Assembly: GCA_035296705.1 (NCBI GenBank)
Contig: DATHAL010000040.1
Location: 1-35,782, forward strand
Length of the DNA: 35,782 nt
Direction of reading: 5' to 3'
DNA from: WHSW01 sp035296705
GTDB taxonomy: Bacteria; Actinomycetota; Thermoleophilia; Solirubrobacterales; 70-9
Both the position numbers and the translations under genes were made by a program. The notes under the pieces are model-generated. The model was not told the DNA's origin and did no database searches. It saw nothing but the letters and a program-made list of their open reading frames with translations. Shown piece by piece: positions 16,988 through 25,413 of the stretch (positions within the stretch are counted from its first letter, which is position 1; each line of letters opens with the position of its first letter).

Positions 16988-18118
16988 TCACTCGTCGCCG
17001 TAGGCGCGCACCGTCAGCTCGCCGCCCCTGATCCTCAGCCGCGCGTGGGGCTGGCGCTCGACCTGCTTTTGCTTCGTGCGGACGACCAGGTTCGCGAACA
17101 GGGCCACGCGGGCGCCCGAGCGCCCGATCGGAGTACGCCGGATGCTCGCGACCCCGACCTTCGCGGTCCCGCACGGGCTCTTCACCGGCGTGCAGTTGGT
17201 GCCGCTCACCTGGCTCAGCGTGCCGCCGCGCGAGACCGTCCGGCGCACCAGCCGGCTCGGGCGCGTCGCGCCTGAAGAGCGGGCGAGCACGAGCTGAGCG
17301 CCGACCAGGGCGTTGTAGCCGAGGTGCTTGACGTCGCTTCGCAGCCGCGCGGCCACCGAGAGCTTGTCGCCCCGCTCGAGCCCGCCGATCCGCCGCGAGA
17401 GGATCACGTGTCGCTGGGCGTTGAGCGGCAGCGAGGCGCGGCGCGCACGTTCCGTCCTCAGCACACGCGGCCGGGGCGAGGGCGGGCGCAGCCGCAGGAC
17501 GCTGACCTCGCCCTTGCCCTGGACGATCCGCCCGTTGGGCTTGTTGGCGCCGATCACGACGACCTCGCCGCCGCGCGCGGCGCGGCTGTGGGCCGAGACG
17601 ACCACGTTGACGAAGCAGTGGCTCGGCGGGCAGGGCAGGCCGCGGCCGATCTCGGTCGCGTCCGTGGCGAACACGAGCGGGCAATGGTGCTGGCGCGCCG
17701 GCTGGTGCTGAAGGCAGGTGAGCTTGCGACGCGCGATCGTCACCGCGCCCCGCCCGCCGGGTCGCCGCGACCGGGCGAGCTCCACGCGGCCCTCGACCAC
17801 GGGATTGAAGTGATACGGGCGCCCGGCGCAGCGCGGCAGCTCGCGGTAGCAGTCCATCGTCACCTGGACATCCGCGAACGCGGTGAGGCGGTCGCCAAGG
17901 CGGAGCTCCGGGACGCGGTTCGGGTTCATCGACATCACGACGCGCCCCTTGCCGGGCCCGTGGCGGGTGATCGGCACCGTCTCGCGCACCTCGGACGGAT
18001 GCTTCGTGGTCGCGACCGCGACCCGGCTGAGCTCCTTGTCGTGGCTCGCGCGAGCGGCGCTCGAGGCGCTCAGCGCGAGCAGCGCGAGCGCGCAGAGGGC
18101 GGCGACCTTCCTGCACAT
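16988..18118 (-). CDS. Secreted Arg-rich beta-strand protein of unknown function
   Basis: A 376-residue precursor. ATG 18118 gives a signal peptide (MCRKVAALCALALLALSASS, cleavage near ARA-SH), and TAGCCT 10 nt upstream supports this start; ATG 18142 would add eight residues. The mature part is very basic, contains at least seven cysteines and alternates strands in a pattern that may be three repeated immunoglobulin-like units (for example GDRLTAFADVQVTMDC and GDKLSVAARLRSDV). No family recognised; an extracellular or cell-surface role is inferred. The divergent SRPBCC gene begins 36 bp away. Confidence 0.75.
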   Translation of the reverse strand: MCRKVAALCALALLALSASSAARASHDKELSRVAVATTKHPSEVRETVPITRHGPGKGRVVMSMNPNRVPELRLGDRLTAFADVQVTMDCYRELPRCAGRPYHFNPVVEGRVELARSRRPGGRGAVTIARRKLTCLQHQPARQHHCPLVFATDATEIGRGLPCPPSHCFVNVVVSAHSRAARGGEVVVIGANKPNGRIVQGKGEVSVLRLRPPSPRPRVLRTERARRASLPLNAQRHVILSRRIGGLERGDKLSVAARLRSDVKHLGYNALVGAQLVLARSSGATRPSRLVRRTVSRGGTLSQVSGTNCTPVKSPCGTAKVGVASIRRTPIGRSGARVALFANLVVRTKQKQVERQPHARLRIRGGELTVRAYGDE

Positions 18119-18154
18119 CCGGTCGCGGAGGCTAGCTCGCATAGGCTGCGGGCG

Positions 18155-18601
18155 ATGGCGACGCTGACGGAGTCGGTGCTCGTGGGGGCGACCCTGGGGG
18201 AGGTATGGGACGTCTACTTCGACTCGCGCCGGTGGGCCTCGTGGGTCGACGGGTTCGCCGCGGTCGAGCGCTCCGACGGCTATCCCCAGGACGGCGCGAC
18301 CCTGGTCTGGCGCTCGAACCCGGCAGGACGCGGCACCGTCACCGAGCGGGTCGTCGAGCACTCACCGCGACGGCTTCACCGGATCGAGTTCACGGACCCG
18401 GAGTCAAACGGCGAGCTGAGGACGCGGTTCGCGGTCGAGGGAGAGGCGGTGCGGGTGGCGCTCGAGCTCGACTACCGGCTCGCCAGCGGCGGACCGTTCG
18501 CTTGGCTCGCCGACCGCCTCTTCGTCCGCTCGCAGGTGCGCGCGTCGCTTCGCCGGTCGCTCCTCGGCCTCAAGCGCGAGGCGGAGGAACCGGTCGGATA
18601 G
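18155..18601 (+). CDS. SRPBCC (START/polyketide cyclase-like) protein
   Basis: A 148-residue protein with the SRPBCC pattern: LTESVLVGATLGEVWDVYFDSRRWASWVDGF at the N-terminus, a central run of strands (GTVTERVVEHSPRRLHRIEF), and a long C-terminal helix (VRASLRRSLLGLKREAEE). The fold makes a hydrophobic cavity for lipids or aromatic ligands; the ligand is unknown. ATG 18155 lies 7 nt after TAGGCT (18142-18147), so the mRNA is probably leaderless. The longer open frame upstream is antisense to the secreted-protein gene and is not coding. Confidence 0.88.
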   Translation: MATLTESVLVGATLGEVWDVYFDSRRWASWVDGFAAVERSDGYPQDGATLVWRSNPAGRGTVTERVVEHSPRRLHRIEFTDPESNGELRTRFAVEGEAVRVALELDYRLASGGPFAWLADRLFVRSQVRASLRRSLLGLKREAEEPVG

Positions 18602-18602
18602 G

Positions 18603-18608
18603 TACGCT
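18603..18608 (+). promoter_or_regulatory. Putative -10 element TACGCT before the HAD/ECH gene
   Basis: TACGCTG lies 46 nt before the ATG, leaving a leader of about 40 nt that contains the GGAGGG ribosome-binding site. It is the same hexamer as before ftsH and the lipoprotein gene. It begins only 2 nt after the preceding stop codon. Confidence 0.4.
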
Positions 18609-18654
18609 GCGCCGCGCTCTTACCTAGAACACCACCGCGGAGGGCTCCAACCGA

Positions 18655-20655
18655 ATGTTCGTCTTCAAGGCCGCCGTCGTCGGCGCCGGCACGATGGGCG
18701 GTGAGATCGCGCAGGCGATCGCTTCGTCCGACATCCCAGTCGTCCTCAAGGACATCGACCAGAAGTTCGTCGACCACGGCCTTTCCAAGGCACAGGAGGT
18801 GACGAAGGGCCAGCTCGACCGACTGGTCTCGAAGGAGAGGCTCACCGAGGAGCAGGCCTCGGCGAGGCTCGAGGAGGTCATGGGCCTGATCGAGGGCACG
18901 ACCACGTACGAGTCGTTCGGCGACGTCGACTTCGTCATCGAGGCGGCCCCCGAGCGGATCGAGATCAAGCAGGCGGTCTTCGCCGAGCTCGACGAGGTCA
19001 CGCCGGGCCATGCGATCCTCGCCTCGAACACCTCCTCGCTGTCGATCTCGGAGATGGCGGAGGCGACGCTCCGGCCGGAGAAGGTCGTCGGCTTTCACTT
19101 CTTTTACCCGGCCTCCGTGATGCCGCTGGTCGAGATCATCGAGGGCGACGACACCGACCCGGAGGTCACGCAGGCGGCGTTCAACTTCGCGCAGGCGATC
19201 AAAAAGCAGCCGATCACCTGCGGCGAGGTGCCCGGCTTCGTCGTCAACCGGATCCTCAACAGCGCGGTCGGCGAGATCTGGCGCGCCCAGGAGGAGGAGG
19301 GGCTGTCGATCAAGAAGATCGACGAGGCGGTGGCCGGCGCGAACGTCGCGCCAATGGGCCCCTTCTTCCTCGTCGACCTGCTCGGGCTCGACACCGTCCT
19401 CCACGTCGCCGAGCACCTGAACGAGTCCTACGGCGACTCCTTCTACGTCCACAGGGGGATGCAGAAGCTGGTCGCCGACGGCAAGCTCGGCGCCAAGTCC
19501 GGCGGCTCCGGCTTCTACGAAAACGGCGAGCCGCAGATCGAGGGCGACGCCGGCCCCGACGGTGATGCGCTCGCGGAGTTGATGAAGTTGAAGGCGATCG
19601 TCGAGGCCAGCCTGCTGCTCGAGGAGGGGGTCTCGACCGTTCGTGAGATCGACCTCGGGATGATGGCCGGTGCGGGGATGGACCCGCGCCGCGGGATCTT
19701 TCCCCCGTTCATGGGCGCCGACATGCTGGGCCTCGACGAGGTGCTGTCCAAGCTCGAGCGCGCCCAGGAGGAGCGCGGCGAGAGGTTCGCGCCGCCACGC
19801 ATCCTGAAGCGGCTCGTCGCCCAGGGGCGGCTCGGGCAGAAGGCCGGGCAGGGCTTCTATGCCTATCCGCGGGCCGACGAGGGCGAGCAGACCGACACCG
19901 TGAAGCTCGAGACCCGCGGCGACGTCGCCATCGCCTGGCTGGCGAACCCGCCGATGAACGCGATCTCACCGCAGGTGATCGAGGACCTCGGCACGGTCTG
20001 GGAGAGGGTCACCGCCGGCGGCGAGATCCGCGCGCTCGTGGTGGCCTCCTCGAACCCGGTCGTGTTCTCGGCCGGCGCGGACATCAAGGCGTTCACGTCG
20101 ATGGACGAGGCCGGCGGCCGCGAGCTGATCCACTCGGGCCACGCGCTGCTTCGCTCGATGGGGCTGAGCAGGGTATCGACGGTCGCCGCCGTCAACTCGC
20201 TCGCGTTCGGTGGCGGCTGCGAACTCGCGATGGCGTGCAACTTCCGGGTCGCGGCCGAGTCCGCGGTCTTTGGGCAGCCGGAGATCAGGCTCGGCATCAT
20301 TCCCGGCTTCGGCGGCACCCAGCGGCTGCCGCGGCTGGTCGGGGACTTCAAGGCGCTCGAGATGAACCTGATCGGCGATGCCGTCTCCGCCGGGGAGGCC
20401 GAGGCCTTCGGGCTCGCCAACCGCGTGGTGCCCGACCACGAGCTGTTCGACACCGCCCTCGCGTGGGCGCGCAAGCTCGCGGGGCAGGCGCCGGTCGCGG
20501 TCGAACAGGTCAAGGCGGCCTCCGACGATCCCGACCTCGACCAGGGGATCGAGAAGGAGAAGGCCGGATTCGCGACCGCGTTTCAGAGCGAGGACGCGAA
20601 GGAGGGGATCGGCTCATTCCTCGGCAAGCGCACGCCGAAGTGGGAGGGAAGGTGA
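18655..20655 (+). CDS. Bifunctional 3-hydroxyacyl-CoA dehydrogenase / enoyl-CoA hydratase
   Basis: A 666-residue beta-oxidation enzyme. The N-terminal NAD-binding domain starts at once with VVGAGTMGGE (Gly 10/12/15); the dehydrogenase active site shows SNTSSL, FHFFYP (His 148) and FVVNRIL (Asn 198), followed by two dehydrogenase C-terminal domains (about 190-290 and 305-405). The C-terminal ~250 residues are a crotonase domain with oxyanion loops and both catalytic glutamates (E523 in GGCELA, E543 in GQPEIRLG), 20 apart as in rat hydratase. The order is dehydrogenase first, hydratase last, opposite to FadB/FadJ but like some archaeal enzymes. GGAGGG precedes ATG. The stop overlaps the sirtuin start by 4 bp. 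Confidence 0.93.
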   Translation: MFVFKAAVVGAGTMGGEIAQAIASSDIPVVLKDIDQKFVDHGLSKAQEVTKGQLDRLVSKERLTEEQASARLEEVMGLIEGTTTYESFGDVDFVIEAAPERIEIKQAVFAELDEVTPGHAILASNTSSLSISEMAEATLRPEKVVGFHFFYPASVMPLVEIIEGDDTDPEVTQAAFNFAQAIKKQPITCGEVPGFVVNRILNSAVGEIWRAQEEEGLSIKKIDEAVAGANVAPMGPFFLVDLLGLDTVLHVAEHLNESYGDSFYVHRGMQKLVADGKLGAKSGGSGFYENGEPQIEGDAGPDGDALAELMKLKAIVEASLLLEEGVSTVREIDLGMMAGAGMDPRRGIFPPFMGADMLGLDEVLSKLERAQEERGERFAPPRILKRLVAQGRLGQKAGQGFYAYPRADEGEQTDTVKLETRGDVAIAWLANPPMNAISPQVIEDLGTVWERVTAGGEIRALVVASSNPVVFSAGADIKAFTSMDEAGGRELIHSGHALLRSMGLSRVSTVAAVNSLAFGGGCELAMACNFRVAAESAVFGQPEIRLGIIPGFGGTQRLPRLVGDFKALEMNLIGDAVSAGEAEAFGLANRVVPDHELFDTALAWARKLAGQAPVAVEQVKAASDDPDLDQGIEKEKAGFATAFQSEDAKEGIGSFLGKRTPKWEGR

Positions 20656-21410
20656 GGGGTACGAACCGGCACACCTCGCGGGCGGCGCAGCTGGCAGCGC
20701 TGATCCGCGACGCCGACCGCGTCGTCGCGCTGACGGGGGCCGGGATCTCGGTGCCATCGGGGATCCCGGACTTCCGCACCCCGGGGAAGGGGCTCTGGGA
20801 GAAGGTCAACCCGATGGAGGTTGCCCACATCGACGCCTTCCACCGCGACGCGAAGCGCTTCTGGAGCTTTTACCGGCCACGCTTCGCGGGCCTCTCGCAC
20901 AAGGAGCCGAACGGCGCCCACCACGCCCTCGCCGAGCTCGAGGGGCGCGGAATGCTCGACGCCGTGGTCACGCAGAACATCGACCGCCTGCACAGCAAGG
21001 CCGGCTCGGAGCGCGTGATCGAGGTGCACGGCTCGATCGCGACCTCCAGCTGCACGTCCTGCAACGCGAGGTATCCGCTGGAGCGCGTCGGTGAGCTCTT
21101 CGACGACGGAGTCGCGACCTGCGCATGCTGCACGGGCAAGGTGAAGCCGGACGTGGTCCTGTTCGGGGAGCTGCTGCCGGAGCGGGCGATGTCCGAGGCG
21201 CAGGAGCTCTGCGCCGCCGCCGACCTCCTGCTCTGCGTCGGCTCGTCGCTCGAGGTGTACCCCGTCGCCGGGCTGCCTGAGCTGACGCTGAGCTCGGGCG
21301 GCAGGGTCGCGCTCGTCACTCAGGGGCCTACGCCCTATGACGGCGAGGCGGCGCTGAAGCTCGACGGCGACGTCGTCGACGAGCTCGAGTCGGTTCTCGC
21401 CGCGATCTAG
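20652..21410 (+). CDS. NAD-dependent protein deacylase (sirtuin)
   Basis: A 252-residue Sir2-family enzyme that removes acetyl or other acyl groups from lysines using NAD+. Visible motifs: GAGISVPSGIPDFR (29-42, NAD binding), TQNIDRLH, the catalytic His 126 in EVHGS, zinc Cys pairs C134/C137 and C157/C160, and the C-terminal CVGSSLEVYPVAGLP. GTG 20652 overlaps the preceding TGA (GTGA), with GGAGGG just upstream, so it is translationally coupled to the beta-oxidation enzyme. The coupling suggests it deacylates enzymes of fatty-acid metabolism or reverses modification by acyl-CoA; that link is inference. Confidence 0.93.
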   Translation: MRGTNRHTSRAAQLAALIRDADRVVALTGAGISVPSGIPDFRTPGKGLWEKVNPMEVAHIDAFHRDAKRFWSFYRPRFAGLSHKEPNGAHHALAELEGRGMLDAVVTQNIDRLHSKAGSERVIEVHGSIATSSCTSCNARYPLERVGELFDDGVATCACCTGKVKPDVVLFGELLPERAMSEAQELCAAADLLLCVGSSLEVYPVAGLPELTLSSGGRVALVTQGPTPYDGEAALKLDGDVVDELESVLAAI

Positions 21411-21417
21411 CGCGGGC

Positions 21418-22272
21418 TCAGCCGAGCGCCCGCTTGCGCCGGATCACGCGCTCGCAGAGCGCCAGCGTCTCGGCGACCTGCTGCGCGCGGGCGTCCGCGA
21501 GCCCGCTGCGCAGCGCCTCGTTCGCCGCCTCGGCAGTGGCCCGGCGCCGCGCCTCGAGCGCCGCCAGGTCCTCCTCCTGGCCCGCGGCCCGGAACGCTTC
21601 GCGCTCGGCGAGGAGCGCTTCGAGCCCGACCCGGAGCTGAAGCGCGGCCTCGCGAACGCGGCCGGCGTCGAGGTCCGAGCGCGCCCGCAGGAGCAGCGCC
21701 TCACAGGCGGGCACGCGCTCGCGTCCGCCGAGCACGGCCGCAACCCGCTCCTGCGGCCGCAGGGCGTCGGCGCGACGCTGTCGGCGGCTCGAGTGCGGCA
21801 CCTCGATCGCACTTTCGAACCGGCCCTCGGCGAGGCCTTGGCCGGAGCCGAACCCGACCTTGACGCCGAGCGCGGCCTCGGCGCTCACGTCCGGGAGCGA
21901 TCCGTCCATGGCGGCGCTTCGGTGGGCGTGGATGGCGAGGTTGACGAGGACGAGCGCGTGCTCCAGCTCCGCATCGAGCGACTCCGGGTCGTCGCGCAGG
22001 GCCGCGAGCCAGCCCTGCGCCGCGTCGATGTCGCCGAGCGGCTCGGGGCGGATCACCGTCAGGGTGGTGACCGGCACCCTCGGCTCCTCGGGCTCGCCCT
22101 CGACCGGCCGCGGGCGGGGACGTCGCAGGCGGCGGCGTGCCGGGGGCGGCGCGCCGGCGGTGGCTACGACGAGGACGCGCTCAGGGTCGCGGGCGAGATA
22201 GCGGCCGTCCTCGAGGCCGGTCGCGCCGGCGAGCTCGAGCTGGACGAACGGGAAACGCTCGGCGATCGCTAC
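21418..22272 (-). CDS. Unknown helical-repeat-like protein (non-standard start)
   Basis: About 284 residues. The N-terminus AIAERFPFVQLELAGATGLEDGRYL seems to be the true protein start, then comes an Arg/Pro-rich linker, a helical middle (ALVLVNLAIHAHRSAAM) and a C-terminal TPR-like helical part (ALLLRARSDLDAGRVREAALQLRVGLEALLAEREAF). From memory similar proteins occur in Solirubrobacterales; no function is known to me. At the expected start the codon is GTA (22272-22270), overlapping the TAG of the upstream gene as GTAG. The nearest in-frame standard start upstream is GTG 22419, deep inside the hydrolase gene. I give the span from GTA; the real start is unresolved. Confidence 0.7.
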   Translation of the reverse strand, partial: VAIAERFPFVQLELAGATGLEDGRYLARDPERVLVVATAGAPPPARRRLRRPRPRPVEGEPEEPRVPVTTLTVIRPEPLGDIDAAQGWLAALRDDPESLDAELEHALVLVNLAIHAHRSAAMDGSLPDVSAEAALGVKVGFGSGQGLAEGRFESAIEVPHSSRRQRRADALRPQERVAAVLGGRERVPACEALLLRARSDLDAGRVREAALQLRVGLEALLAEREAFRAAGQEEDLAALEARRRATAEAANEALRSGLADARAQQVAETLALCERVIRRKRALG

Positions 22273-24848
22273 TCGCCCAGGTGGGCGCTCGAGGAGCGGC
22301 GCTTCTTGTCGCCGCCCTTGTCCTTGTGCTTGCCGCCCGCCGGCAGCGCGTAGTCGGAGGGCTGCGTGGGGACGGTCGGATTGTCGATCTCGCCCAGGCG
22401 GTCGATCAGCCGCTCCCACTGCTCCGGCTTCAGGATCTCCTCGAACTGCTTCGAGACGCCGCCGCCCGCTGGGCCGTAGAGCGGCTGGTAGCCCACGTGG
22501 ACGTGGTCGGCGTGGTCGGCCATCGCGAACGTGTTATCGGCGTCGAAGTAATCCATCAGCGAGATGATCTGGTGCGGTTTCATCGTCCCCTGGAGCTTCA
22601 GCAGGTCGCGCACGAGCGCGTCCGCGAGGCTGCCTGGCCCCTGATGGCCGAGGACCGGCATGCCGTTGATCTGCGCGATGTCGACGGCGTTACCCGACGA
22701 GTGCTCGGAGACGTTGCCCGAGGACGTCAGGAAGGAATGGCCGCACTTGAGTGACGTGATCGTGAGGTCGTATCCGCGCGAGGTCAGGTACTCGAGCGCC
22801 GCGAGGATGCGCCGGTCGATCTGGCCGCTGTGAATGTCGGTGCGCCCGCAGGAGTAGATCTCCAGCGCCGGATCGTTGAGCGCGCGCTGGATGAGCTGCT
22901 GCTTCGACATCAGCAGCACCTGGCTCGTCGTCGCTGTGCCCTCGAATGGGTTTTCGCCCGCGGCGCGATAGATCGCGGTCGCCTCGAGGAGCTTCCAGCC
23001 GTCGAGGATCGGCTTCGGGTCGACCTTGGGCGCGCCGCGACCGGCGGGCTGGATCGCGAAGTGGACGTGCGGCGCGAGGTCACTGGTCTTGCCGATGCGC
23101 CCGAGGACGGTCCCGGCGGTGACCTTGGAGCCGACCTTGAGCTCGTGCATCTCCATCGTCTTCGGGTCGAACTTGAGGACGTTGGCGAGGTAGCCCTTGA
23201 ACGACTCGTAGGCGGGCATCCGCTGGGCGAGCAGCTCGTCGAGCTGGCCGGTGAGGTCCGCTCGGCCGGCGTTGTTCTTGCGCTCCGGGAAGGCGTAGAG
23301 GCGCCGGCGCGCGTCCTCGGTGTTCACCGGGGCGTCGGCCTCGGCCGCGCGGTCGGCCTCGTCGCCGCCGTCGCTCGACTTCGCCGCGGCCTTCTTCGAC
23401 TCGGACTCCGGGCGCTGGACGCCGGCACTCGCGGCACGGTCGGGCTTCGGGTCGTCCGGCGTCACGAGCTTGAAGTCGTCGGAGGAGAGTCGGTCCTGCT
23501 TCGGCACGGGGTAGACCTCGGACACCTTGTCGAGCTCCGCGTAGGTGAAGCGGTTGCCGTAGGCGTCGCGCAGGACGATGTAGCGGCCGAGCTCCTTCGA
23601 CTTGCCCGTCCGCGTGATGACGCCGTCGTTGACCGCGACCACCGGCGCCCCCTCTCGAGAGTAGATGTTGATCCCTCGACGTGTGGGTGAGGCTGAGATC
23701 ACCTCGGCCACGTTGCCGGTCGCGCCCTTGCCGGGCTTCGCGCGCGCGAGCGCCCGCCGCTCGGAGATGTCGTCAGCGTAGCGAGCGTCGGCGGCAACCG
23801 GGAATCGCGCGCCCTCGGTGAGCCCGGTGAGCGAACCCACCAAGTCGTCGGGGAGCCGGCCGTACTGGCGGGCGTAGAGGACGACCTCGTCGACGTACCA
23901 GTCGGCGTGGTTGTAAGCGAAGATCGCGCCGCGCAGGTCCTCCTGGCCGCCGGCCGCCCTCAGGTAGCGGGCGGCGGCGCAGATCGCGTCCACTGGGTTG
24001 TACGGATCCTTGCGACCGTCCTCGTTCGCGTCGACGCCGTACATCTTCCAGGTCGCCGGCATGAACTGCATCCAGCCGAGCGCGCCGGCGGTGGAGACGT
24101 TGAGGTTGGTCCCGAACGCGGTCTCGATGCGGTTGATCGAGGCGAGGATCTGCCACGGGATCCCGTACTGGGTGCCGCAGGCCTGGTAGATCGGGAGCAG
24201 GAACGGCGGGATCGTGAACTGGTCGATGACGAAGTTCGGCACGCCGATCGGGGCGGGGCCGAAGTCGGCGATCGTGACGGCCGGGTTGGTGTCGGTGGGG
24301 ACACCGTCGGGACGCCGATCGGCGTCCGGCTCCGTCGGCAGGCGGTGGCCGGAGCCCTCCTCGTCGTCCCCACCGTGGCGGCGATCGCCAGCGCCGGGCT
24401 TGGTCGACTCGACGGTGCCGGCGCCGGTGCCGCGGCCGCCGGAGCCGCTCGGGCCGCTAACGCCGCCCTCGGGCTTGACGGTGCCGCCCGCGTCGGTCGT
24501 CGTCGTGCTGGTGGCCTCGTCGGTCGTCGTGCTGCTGTCCGTGGACGTGGACGACGGCTGGGTGGTCGTCGACGGTAGCTGGGTGGTCGTCGACGGGGCT
24601 TCGGGGAGGCCGCCGGAGCCCGCCTCGACTGTGTCGAGCGCGCCGGAGCAATCCGGGTCGGCGAGATCGGCGAGCCCATCGCCGTCGTCGTCGGCCGCGT
24701 TCGCGCATTGCGTGACGGCCTGGACCTGGTCGGTGACGCCGGTCTGCACCTGGTCCACGCCGACGACGTCGCCCGCGCCCGCCGAGCCCGCTGCGAGGCA
24801 GCCACCGAGTACGGCTAGGCCGACGATGAGTAGAAGCTTCCGTGTCAT
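22269..24848 (-). CDS. Lipoprotein with lytic transglycosylase, split M23-like and M15-like modules
   Basis: An 859-residue precursor from ATG 24848; the longer frame to 24884 is rejected because MTRKLLLIVGLAVLGGC is a clean lipoprotein signal (lipobox LGGC). After a DxDxDG calcium-type motif and a Ser/Thr/Gly-rich linker, residues about 218-330 form an MltB/SLT-type transglycosylase (catalytic Glu ~242 in RIETAFG; GALGWMQFMPATW; NHADWYV). An M23/LytM-like domain follows in two pieces (386-440 and 563-603) around a ~125-residue charged insertion; it keeps HVH but shows RRGINI where active enzymes have the first zinc His and Asp. The end (665-790) fits an M15-type peptidase: SEHSSGNAVD (His 716, Asp 723) and DHVHVGY (His 782, 784). 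Confidence 0.85.
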   Translation of the reverse strand: MTRKLLLIVGLAVLGGCLAAGSAGAGDVVGVDQVQTGVTDQVQAVTQCANAADDDGDGLADLADPDCSGALDTVEAGSGGLPEAPSTTTQLPSTTTQPSSTSTDSSTTTDEATSTTTTDAGGTVKPEGGVSGPSGSGGRGTGAGTVESTKPGAGDRRHGGDDEEGSGHRLPTEPDADRRPDGVPTDTNPAVTIADFGPAPIGVPNFVIDQFTIPPFLLPIYQACGTQYGIPWQILASINRIETAFGTNLNVSTAGALGWMQFMPATWKMYGVDANEDGRKDPYNPVDAICAAARYLRAAGGQEDLRGAIFAYNHADWYVDEVVLYARQYGRLPDDLVGSLTGLTEGARFPVAADARYADDISERRALARAKPGKGATGNVAEVISASPTRRGINIYSREGAPVVAVNDGVITRTGKSKELGRYIVLRDAYGNRFTYAELDKVSEVYPVPKQDRLSSDDFKLVTPDDPKPDRAASAGVQRPESESKKAAAKSSDGGDEADRAAEADAPVNTEDARRRLYAFPERKNNAGRADLTGQLDELLAQRMPAYESFKGYLANVLKFDPKTMEMHELKVGSKVTAGTVLGRIGKTSDLAPHVHFAIQPAGRGAPKVDPKPILDGWKLLEATAIYRAAGENPFEGTATTSQVLLMSKQQLIQRALNDPALEIYSCGRTDIHSGQIDRRILAALEYLTSRGYDLTITSLKCGHSFLTSSGNVSEHSSGNAVDIAQINGMPVLGHQGPGSLADALVRDLLKLQGTMKPHQIISLMDYFDADNTFAMADHADHVHVGYQPLYGPAGGGVSKQFEEILKPEQWERLIDRLGEIDNPTVPTQPSDYALPAGGKHKDKGGDKKRRSSSAHLGE

Positions 24849-24932
24849 TCCCAATGCACTGGACCGCGTCACCGAAGTGCGCAACGGCCCTGCCCAACGT
24901 CCGCGGCGGGTCTCTCCTCCTGGGCCGCCGAC

Positions 24933-24961
24933 AACCTATCCATTGGACCAGGGTGTTGTAA
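24933..24961 (-). promoter_or_regulatory. Putative promoter of the cell-wall hydrolase gene
   Basis: On the minus strand TTACAA (24961-24956), 17 nt, TAGGTT (24938-24933). The expected leader is about 78 nt and contains a GC-rich segment able to pair (GGCGG with CCGCC). The -35 overlaps a small inverted repeat TTGT-A-ACAA. I see nothing else in the stretch 24849-25092 except the TACGCT element of the divergent gene at 25071-25076. Confidence 0.4.
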
Positions 24962-25092
24962 CAAACGGAGAAACCGTACCCGACCGGGGTGCGTTCATGC
25001 GCAAGTTCACCCGGCGAGCCTCGAGGCTGTGATCGGCATTCCGGCCGTCGAGCTTGAAGCGTGCAGGCGGTACGCTGGGCCGCCCTGAGCAT

Positions 25093-25413
25093 ATGGAAGC
25101 GTCGATTGACAAGAGCGGCATCCGGGCACGCGGCGAGGAGGCGGTCGGTGAGCTCGCCCAGGCGCTGCTCGAGAACCCACTTTTCAGTGCCGCGCTCGGC
25201 CGCGCGCTGGGCGCCGGCGAGCGCGCCGCCTCCGCGCAGCGCTCTGCCATGGGGGCGCTCAACGTAGCCTCCGGATCTGACGTCGAGCGGCTCGAGCAGC
25301 GGATTCGCTCGCTGTCCGGCCGGCTCGAGGAGGTTGAGGACAGGCTGGATGAGCTCGGGCTCGAGCTCGCGGCGCTCAGCCGGCGGCTGGAGTCGAGCCC
25401 GACCGAGACCTAG
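25093..25413 (+). CDS. Amphipathic coiled-coil protein, phasin-like
   Basis: A 106-residue cytoplasmic protein: a helical N-terminus (EEAVGELAQALLENPLFSAALGRALG), a short hinge with SDVERLEQRI, and a heptad-repeat C-terminal helix (LSGRLEEVEDRLDELGLEL). The hinge followed by a coiled coil resembles phasins and PHA-granule-associated proteins, which coat polyhydroxyalkanoate inclusions, but no PHA synthase is in the window. ATG 25093 is chosen over TTG 25054; TACGCT at 25071-25076 gives a leader of roughly 10 nt. Its last 38 bp overlap the convergent phosphorylase-like gene. A second, similar small coiled-coil gene lies 500 bp downstream. Confidence 0.7.
   Translation: MEASIDKSGIRARGEEAVGELAQALLENPLFSAALGRALGAGERAASAQRSAMGALNVASGSDVERLEQRIRSLSGRLEEVEDRLDELGLELAALSRRLESSPTET

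Noticed and set aside
24849..24930. c-di-AMP riboswitch before the cell-wall hydrolase gene
   Set aside because: Actinobacterial hydrolases often have one, but the leader is only about 78 nt and lacks the expected conserved core.
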